IMG/VR virus record: IMGVR_UViG_3300029286_000036
Location: 1-64,000 of that record
Source: a virus
Direction: 5' to 3' (one strand)
DNA length: 64,000 nt
Part shown: positions 59,548-64,000 of the stretch, piece after piece
How positions within the stretch are numbered: the first letter of the stretch is position 1
Layout: every line of letters starts with the position of its first letter
The notes under the pieces: generated by a model
What the model was told of the DNA's origin: nothing
The model's input: the letters and a program-made list of their open reading frames with translations, nothing else
The model's database searches: none
Made by a program: the position numbers and the translations under genes

Positions 59548-61017
59548 ATGAATGGGATTCTGTATATAAACAATTCATTTTGCAAATTTTCGGATGAAAC
59601 TTCCGTCTATATTTTAGATTCTGTTAAGGAATTGCTGACATATCACAACGATATCGGGGGGGAAAGGGCACAGAAATACAACATGATAAAAACAGCGAGG
59701 ATGAAAAAAAATGCAGTTTGGGAAGAAAGATTGAGAAAAGAAATAAAAGAACTAGAAGCCAGCGAGTGGGTTTGTTGGTTTCATGATAAATCTTTTCCTA
59801 CAGGACATTTGCCATTAGTTTTAGATTTACTAAACGAGATGAGAGCAACTCTGAAAGTGAACGATAACCGAAAGATTCCTGAAAGAGAATATAATTTTAG
59901 ATGGAAAAATACTCCGCATCCTCCAAGATATTATCAAAAAGAAATGATTGAATTGGGATTAAAATATCATAGGGGAGTTTTTGAACTCGCTGTAGGTACG
60001 GGAAAAACTTTAGGTGCTATTTATTTAATCAAAGAATTAGGAGTTCCATCTCTAATCATAGTCCCATCATCTGGACTCAAGGAACAAATATATCAAGAGA
60101 TGGTATTGTATTTTGGGATTAATTTTGTTCAAAAGATTGACACAGCCATTGTCCGAAAAGAGGGGAAGCTAAAGCCGATTAGAATAACAACTGTCCAGAC
60201 TTTAGGCTCTCTACAAAAAACAGGAGAATTGAGACATTTAGTTGAAGATGTTGGTGCAATTTACGTCGACGAAATTCACCATGCAGGGTCAGAAACTTAT
60301 TTGAATCTACTCAAAGAAATAGACCACATTTACTACCGATATGGTTTTACTGGAACTTTTTTACGCAACGACGATAAAACTTTAGATATGTGGGGATTTT
60401 TAAGCACAAAATTGATGGAATACAAAGCAAAACAAGCTATTGAGGATGGCTTTTTAACTCCCCTAAAGGCTATAATTTACGACATCAAGGGAAAGCGTTC
60501 AGAGTATTATCCAGCGGAGTACAAGAAAAACTACTGTGAGAATACAATTCTGTTAAAAAAGATTTCACAAATAATAAAAAATATACCAGAAAACGAGCAA
60601 ATATTAATCTTGGTAAATCGAAAAGATAAGAGTGGTAAGGTAGTTCATGATTTTCTTACAGCCTCTGGATTTGAGAATTCGTATATCTCGGGTGATGATG
60701 ACGCTAAAAAAATTAACTTGACAATTTCACGGTTTAATGGTAAAGTAGTAAGAGTGCTCATCGGAAGCAGCGTAATCGGAGAGGGTATTGATGTGCGGTC
60801 TGCTGACCATCTAATTATGATACAGGGGGGCAAGAGTCCAGTCGCAATTGTGCAAGCTGTGGGAAGACTTGCAAGACTATTCGAGGGAAAATTAATCGGA
60901 ACGATTCACGACTTTAAGTTTTATGGCACAAAGTGGATGACAAAACATTTAGACAGGAGATTACAGATTTACAAGGACAATTTTGACCCTGAAATTATTT
61001 ATAAAAAAGAGGAGTAA
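59548..61017 (+). CDS. SF2 (UvsW-like) DNA helicase
   Basis: 489 residues. Motif I is AVGTGKT (148-154), preceded by a Q-motif-like PRYYQKEMI; motif II is DEIHHAG (~225); then GFTGTF (motif III), ILILVNRKD (IV), IGSSVIGEGIDVR (V) and QAVGRLARL (VI). This is the layout of UvsW/RecG-like phage helicases that unwind branched DNA or R-loops. The N-terminal 120 residues are a phage-specific domain. Translation is probably leaderless. Confidence 0.88.
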   Translation: MNGILYINNSFCKFSDETSVYILDSVKELLTYHNDIGGERAQKYNMIKTARMKKNAVWEERLRKEIKELEASEWVCWFHDKSFPTGHLPLVLDLLNEMRATLKVNDNRKIPEREYNFRWKNTPHPPRYYQKEMIELGLKYHRGVFELAVGTGKTLGAIYLIKELGVPSLIIVPSSGLKEQIYQEMVLYFGINFVQKIDTAIVRKEGKLKPIRITTVQTLGSLQKTGELRHLVEDVGAIYVDEIHHAGSETYLNLLKEIDHIYYRYGFTGTFLRNDDKTLDMWGFLSTKLMEYKAKQAIEDGFLTPLKAIIYDIKGKRSEYYPAEYKKNYCENTILLKKISQIIKNIPENEQILILVNRKDKSGKVVHDFLTASGFENSYISGDDDAKKINLTISRFNGKVVRVLIGSSVIGEGIDVRSADHLIMIQGGKSPVAIVQAVGRLARLFEGKLIGTIHDFKFYGTKWMTKHLDRRLQIYKDNFDPEIIYKKEE

Positions 61018-61020
61018 AAG

Positions 61021-61584
61021 ATGAAAGCATCAAAATCAGCATGGAAAAGAGCTTTAGGGGAACAAGTAGACGAAGAACTTCCTAAAGTTAAAGACCTTTA
61101 TGAGCGTCTTGATTTTCTTGATTGCATAGATTACATTAAGGCAAAACACTCAATTACTCCAAACGAGTTAAGTGAAAATACTTATCAAATTTTCTTTTAT
61201 CCGCATTCAGAATTTGCTCGCCTCATATATGACCCAGAACATAAACGAATTGTAATATCTTTCTGTACACAGACCTCAATTGTAGATGCTATACTTTTCT
61301 TTCAAAACCTGAAAGTGGTTTGGAAAGATATTGCACTGATGGTAAGCTACTATGTGGACGTTGTCACAAATCAGCTCTATTTAGGGACTGAAGCGGAAGC
61401 TAAAATGTACGATGATTTGGAAGATGCCATGGTAGAAAACTTTATGTTAGAGGTTGAAGACCCTATCGTCGACGCATATTTAAAGGGAAAAAGTGAAGAA
61501 GAGTTTGTATACTCAAGTGATGATAAATTTGCAGCTTTGGAATATTTCTTGAGATTAAAGACTCCTACGGGATATTTAAACTAA
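61021..61584 (+). CDS. Hypothetical protein, 187 aa
   Basis: GAGGAG site, three bases after the helicase stop. Mixed alpha/beta and acidic (YPHSEFARLIYDPEHKRIVI, then an acidic helical end). Operon partner of the helicase. No family recognised. Confidence 0.55.
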   Translation: MKASKSAWKRALGEQVDEELPKVKDLYERLDFLDCIDYIKAKHSITPNELSENTYQIFFYPHSEFARLIYDPEHKRIVISFCTQTSIVDAILFFQNLKVVWKDIALMVSYYVDVVTNQLYLGTEAEAKMYDDLEDAMVENFMLEVEDPIVDAYLKGKSEEEFVYSSDDKFAALEYFLRLKTPTGYLN

Positions 61585-61592
61585 AATAATCC

Positions 61593-61621
61593 TTGACATT
61601 TTGCTCAAAGTGTGTTACAAT
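61593..61621 (+). promoter_or_regulatory. Promoter TTGACA-17-TACAAT
   Basis: AAAATAATCCTTGACA right after the stop codon, 17 bp ending TGT, TACAAT. Drives the deoxyribosyltransferase and lysis genes. Confidence 0.9.
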
Positions 61622-61650
61622 AGTATTTGGACGCATGGAGAGTCCTAAAA

Positions 61651-62163
61651 ATGAAGAATGGAAATAAAGTATCGGTTTACCTCGCTGGAAGTATTGAGTC
61701 GTCGGCGGACTTAGGAAAAAGTTGGAGAAATGAGTTAACTCCATTTTTAGAAGAGTTGAATATGGAAGTAAATGACCCCTGTAAATTGGAACATCATAAA
61801 CTTTCAGGTAGACACTTAAACAGACTTCCTCAAGGAATAAAGCATTGGCATGAGTTAAAAAATTGCAAAGAACCACATTTAAGATGCAGATTTAAGACTT
61901 ACATGGATGCGATAATCATGTATGACCTAGATTTAGTTGAGAATAAGTCTGATATAATCGTTCTTCTGTGGGACAGATGGTCGGCTGGTTCTTCGGGTGA
62001 AGTTACTCTAGCCAGAAAAATAGGAACTCCTGTATATACTGTAGCTACAGTAGAGCTTCCTGCATGGATTTCTGGATGCAGTGAGAGAATTTTTAGCAAC
62101 TTCGATGAACTAAAAATATTCTTAAAAAGAAATTATAAAGTAAAGTTAGAGGAGCCTAAATGA
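61651..62163 (+). CDS. Nucleoside 2-deoxyribosyltransferase-like protein
   Basis: 170 residues from the ATG at 61651 (GGAG upstream); an in-frame TTG at 61627 is less likely. VSVYLAGSIESSADLGKSWR at the start and SDIIVLLWDRWSAGSSGEVT in the second half match the nucleoside deoxyribosyltransferase/TIR-like Rossmann family, with the Glu in GSSGEV as likely catalytic residue. Probably changes nucleosides or nucleotide cofactors; the real substrate is unknown. Overlaps the next gene by four bases. Confidence 0.72.
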   Translation: MKNGNKVSVYLAGSIESSADLGKSWRNELTPFLEELNMEVNDPCKLEHHKLSGRHLNRLPQGIKHWHELKNCKEPHLRCRFKTYMDAIIMYDLDLVENKSDIIVLLWDRWSAGSSGEVTLARKIGTPVYTVATVELPAWISGCSERIFSNFDELKIFLKRNYKVKLEEPK

Positions 62164-62576
62164 TTTTCCATAGAATAAAAAACTTCTTTGAATATATACC
62201 AACTATTCCTAAAAGATTTATATACTCATCTAAGTGGTTTTTTCGTACATGGAATTCCCCTAATTGGGATTATGCTTATCTTCTTTACATCATTGGATAT
62301 AAAATTTCCGATATGAATAAAACTCTTCAAAAAGCAGACTTTGATAAGGACAATGATTGCCCATTTCAAACAGACCCAATGTTACCTATAGCATACGAAA
62401 GACTTCAGATATGCGATAAGATTTTGAAAAGAATTGCAGACGATAAGTATGATTATAACTTTCCCAGTAACCCAAAAAAATATATCAAAAATGGAATGTT
62501 TCAATTTCCCGAAGACCGAGATGCTGCTTTAGCCTTAAAGATACTATCTAAATATTTTAATTATTGGTGGAATTAA
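62160..62576 (+). CDS. Conserved phage hypothetical protein, 138 aa
   Basis: Aromatic-rich start (RIKNFFEYIPTIPKRFIYSS) and a WNSPNWDYAYLLYIIGYKIS block typical of a phage family with unknown role. GGAG site; coupled on both sides. It lies directly before the endolysin gene. Confidence 0.6.
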   Translation: MIFHRIKNFFEYIPTIPKRFIYSSKWFFRTWNSPNWDYAYLLYIIGYKISDMNKTLQKADFDKDNDCPFQTDPMLPIAYERLQICDKILKRIADDKYDYNFPSNPKKYIKNGMFQFPEDRDAALALKILSKYFNYWWN

Positions 62577-62577
62577 C

Positions 62578-63048
62578 ATGATTAACTTTAGCAATCCGTT
62601 AGAAAAGATTTCAAGGTATTTTACGATTAAAGATGCAACCCATTTACCTAAATGGAACGTTTTGCATATGCCAAGTAAGCGTGAGATGATTGAACTTACA
62701 AAATTGTTTGAAAAAATGGACATAATTAGGGATACAGTGAGACTTCCCATCCTAGTCCATTGTAGCATTAGACCTACCTCCGTAGTGTGCAATAATGCGC
62801 AATATAACGGAAAAAACTACAATGAGGCAATTGGGAGCACTGCAACTAAATCCGCCCACATATTTGGACAAGCTTGCGACTTTCATGTGGTTGGTTTTGA
62901 GGATACTAAAGGTTGTGCTGAAATGAGAAAGAAAATTCAGCCTATTTTAGAGAAATTGGGTTTAAGAATGGAAAATATTACTGGAAGCTGGATACACGTC
63001 GATACATATCCTGTAAAAGCTGGTGGTAAGAGATTCTTTATCCCTTAG
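62578..63048 (+). CDS. M15-family peptidase endolysin
   Basis: 156 residues. The zinc site is SAHIFGQACDFHVVG (His and Asp ligands, ~98-112) and SWIHVDTYP (second His, ~140), the pattern of M15 (VanY/L-Ala-D-Glu-type) peptidases that cut peptidoglycan cross-links. No signal sequence, so a holin is needed. The next gene codes a membrane protein. Confidence 0.88.
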   Translation: MINFSNPLEKISRYFTIKDATHLPKWNVLHMPSKREMIELTKLFEKMDIIRDTVRLPILVHCSIRPTSVVCNNAQYNGKNYNEAIGSTATKSAHIFGQACDFHVVGFEDTKGCAEMRKKIQPILEKLGLRMENITGSWIHVDTYPVKAGGKRFFIP

Positions 63049-63056
63049 GAGTTAAT

Positions 63057-63260
63057 ATGAAAAAGTTTTTTAACCGATTTGTTAAAGATTTCAACATATG
63101 GTTGGCTGTAACATCGAAGACGAAAAAGAGTGAAGTAAAATTCCCTTTATGGGAAAAAACACTTTTCTTCCTTTGTTGTATATGGTTTATTCAGATATGT
63201 CACTTTATTGTATTGTCCACTATTGTAACAATTTTTATTTTGTGTAGTCAATCTTTATGA
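63057..63260 (+). CDS. Small membrane protein, holin candidate
   Basis: 67 residues. Basic, aromatic N-terminus (MKKFFNRFVKDFNIWLAVTS) followed by one long or two short membrane segments (TLFFLCCIWFIQICHFIVLS, then TIVTIFILC). Position just after the endolysin fits a holin or antiholin. AGGAG site; overlaps the next gene by four bases. Confidence 0.5.
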   Translation: MKKFFNRFVKDFNIWLAVTSKTKKSEVKFPLWEKTLFFLCCIWFIQICHFIVLSTIVTIFILCSQSL

Positions 63261-63439
63261 TTAAATATCGTACTCCTCCCATGTATTGGAATAAATGTAA
63301 AGCATTAAAGCAGTTTATTGCCGATAGATATAAGGGTAGACAAATCAAGATAATAGCAGATGGAGATAAGTACGTTGTAGAGATGTCTCGAGAATTGTAT
63401 GAGATGATTTATAAGCAACTTGCATTTTTCATAAAATAA
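63257..63439 (+). CDS. Hypothetical protein, 60 aa
   Basis: Basic alpha/beta protein (YWNKCKALKQFIADRYKGRQ). ATG overlaps the previous stop; its own stop lies inside the A-rich part of the next promoter (AAAATAATCCTTGACA). No family recognised. Confidence 0.5.
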   Translation: MIKYRTPPMYWNKCKALKQFIADRYKGRQIKIIADGDKYVVEMSRELYEMIYKQLAFFIK

Positions 63440-63442
63440 TCC

Positions 63443-63471
63443 TTGACAGCAGCCGGTTTTAGGAGTATAAT
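63443..63471 (+). promoter_or_regulatory. Consensus promoter TTGACA-17-TATAAT
   Basis: Both boxes are perfect with a 17-bp spacer, preceded by AAAATAATCC. Drives the PQ-loop gene. Confidence 0.92.
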
Positions 63472-63490
63472 ATAGGCTGAGGTGAATAAA

Positions 63491-63835
63491 ATGTTTTCCG
63501 CAATCGTAGGTTGGTTAGCAGCGTTTTTCTTGGCAGTATGTGGAGTTCCACAAGCAATCTTATCTTTCAAACAAGGACACTCTCGAGGAATATCATGGGG
63601 TCTACTAAACATGTGGGCACTCGGTGAATTTTTTATGTTCATTTACGTATTACCCATGGCTTCCCCTCAATTGATTTGTACAAGTATAGTAAATTTAGCA
63701 GCAGTTAGTATTATTCTTTATTTTAAGATTAAAGATAGATACATGAAAGAAGAGACCACAATTGGGGATTTAATTAAAAAATTACCTAAGACAATACCTT
63801 ATTACTACGGAAGTCCTGACGATAGCGACGAGTAA
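63491..63835 (+). CDS. PQ-loop (SemiSWEET-like) membrane protein
   Basis: 114 residues from the ATG at 63491 (GAGGTG upstream). Three membrane segments: AIVGWLAAFFLAVCGVPQAI with the PQ motif, WGLLNMWALGEFFMFIYVL and a LICTSIVNLAAVSIILYF segment, then a charged tail. The PQ-loop unit (VPQAILSFKQGHSRGISW) is that of SemiSWEET sugar transporters and related proteins. In phage genomes such genes are uncommon; a transport role is inferred. Confidence 0.75.
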   Translation: MFSAIVGWLAAFFLAVCGVPQAILSFKQGHSRGISWGLLNMWALGEFFMFIYVLPMASPQLICTSIVNLAAVSIILYFKIKDRYMKEETTIGDLIKKLPKTIPYYYGSPDDSDE

Positions 63836-63843
63836 AATAATAC

Positions 63844-63872
63844 TTGACATTCCCATTCCATTATGTTATTAT
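63844..63872 (+). promoter_or_regulatory. Promoter TTGACA-17-TATTAT
   Basis: AAAATAATACTTGACA, 17 bp ending TGT, TATTAT, right after the stop of the PQ-loop gene. Confidence 0.88.
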
Positions 63873-63897
63873 ACATGAAGAGTTGGAGGTAAACAAA

Positions 63898-64000
63898 ATG
63901 AAAACAATTATTTTAATCTTTATTCTAGTAAGTTCATTTTCGTATGGCAATACACCCATACACAGACCCATACCACATGATGTAACTTACTATGAAATTA
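63898..64000 (+). CDS. Start of a secreted protein (partial)
   Basis: Cut by the window end; 34 codons visible. GGAGG seven bases before ATG. It begins MKTIILIFILVSSFSYGNTP, a short signal peptide with likely cleavage after the SYG region, followed by Pro/His-rich sequence. Probably exported to the periplasm or cell surface. Confidence 0.65.
   Translation, partial: MKTIILIFILVSSFSYGNTPIHRPIPHDVTYYEI

Overview
The window is a 64 kb stretch of a low-GC, double-stranded DNA tailed-phage genome (HK97-type head). No host housekeeping genes, tRNA genes or CRISPR array were seen. The evidence is one continuous set of phage functions: small and large terminase, portal, MuF-like head protein, prohead protease, scaffold, major capsid protein and connector-type protein, then a replication and recombination block and lysis genes. 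The host cannot be named. Promoters are of the sigma-70 type and most genes have AAGGAG-type ribosome binding sites. A protein with an N-terminal membrane anchor, a coiled coil and an outer-membrane-like C-terminus hints at a host with two membranes. Tail genes are absent and probably lie beyond the left edge.

Layout. Everything from 1 to about 59.1 kb reads leftwards (minus strand); everything from 59.5 kb to the end reads rightwards, so 59.1-59.5 kb is a divergent control region with 12-bp repeats and AT-rich DNA. Read in the direction of transcription, the leftward half has: GroEL and an A1-like phosphoesterase (54.8-59.1 kb); primase-helicase, DNA polymerase, dNMP kinase (45-54 kb); a holin/spanin-like pair (43.6-44.8 kb); RecA, SbcD, SbcC, RuvC-like resolvase (37-43 kb); TerS, TerL, portal, MuF (28-36.5 kb); a proteostasis cluster of trigger-factor-like, GroES-like and ClpP proteins plus a Cas4-like nuclease (25-27.5 kb); prohead protease, scaffold, capsid (19-22.5 kb); small accessory genes with two NDP kinase paralogues and an RNA ligase (12.6-17.5 kb); decoration and connector proteins and two polyvalent proteins (2.4-12.5 kb); and a Mom-type DNA modification gene, small zinc proteins and an alanine-repeat immunity-like protein (0.2-2.4 kb). 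The rightward arm carries an SF2 helicase, a nucleoside deoxyribosyltransferase-like protein, an M15 peptidase endolysin, a PQ-loop membrane protein and the start of a secreted protein.

The window is rich in selfish elements: four LAGLIDADG inteins (two in TerL, two in the polymerase, all inside catalytic motifs) and seven free-standing homing endonucleases (three GIY-YIG, one EDxHD/Vsr-like, three HNH), plus one apparent remnant. It also has a very uniform promoter module (TTGACW, 17 bp, mostly TGn-TATAAT, often overlapping the stop codon of the preceding gene) at 21 places, a second class of extended -10 promoters before structural genes, and several genes whose start codon lies where the transcript should begin. 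Several small genes below 60 codons were found by reading the sequence, including a 66-codon gene broken by a 4-bp repeat.
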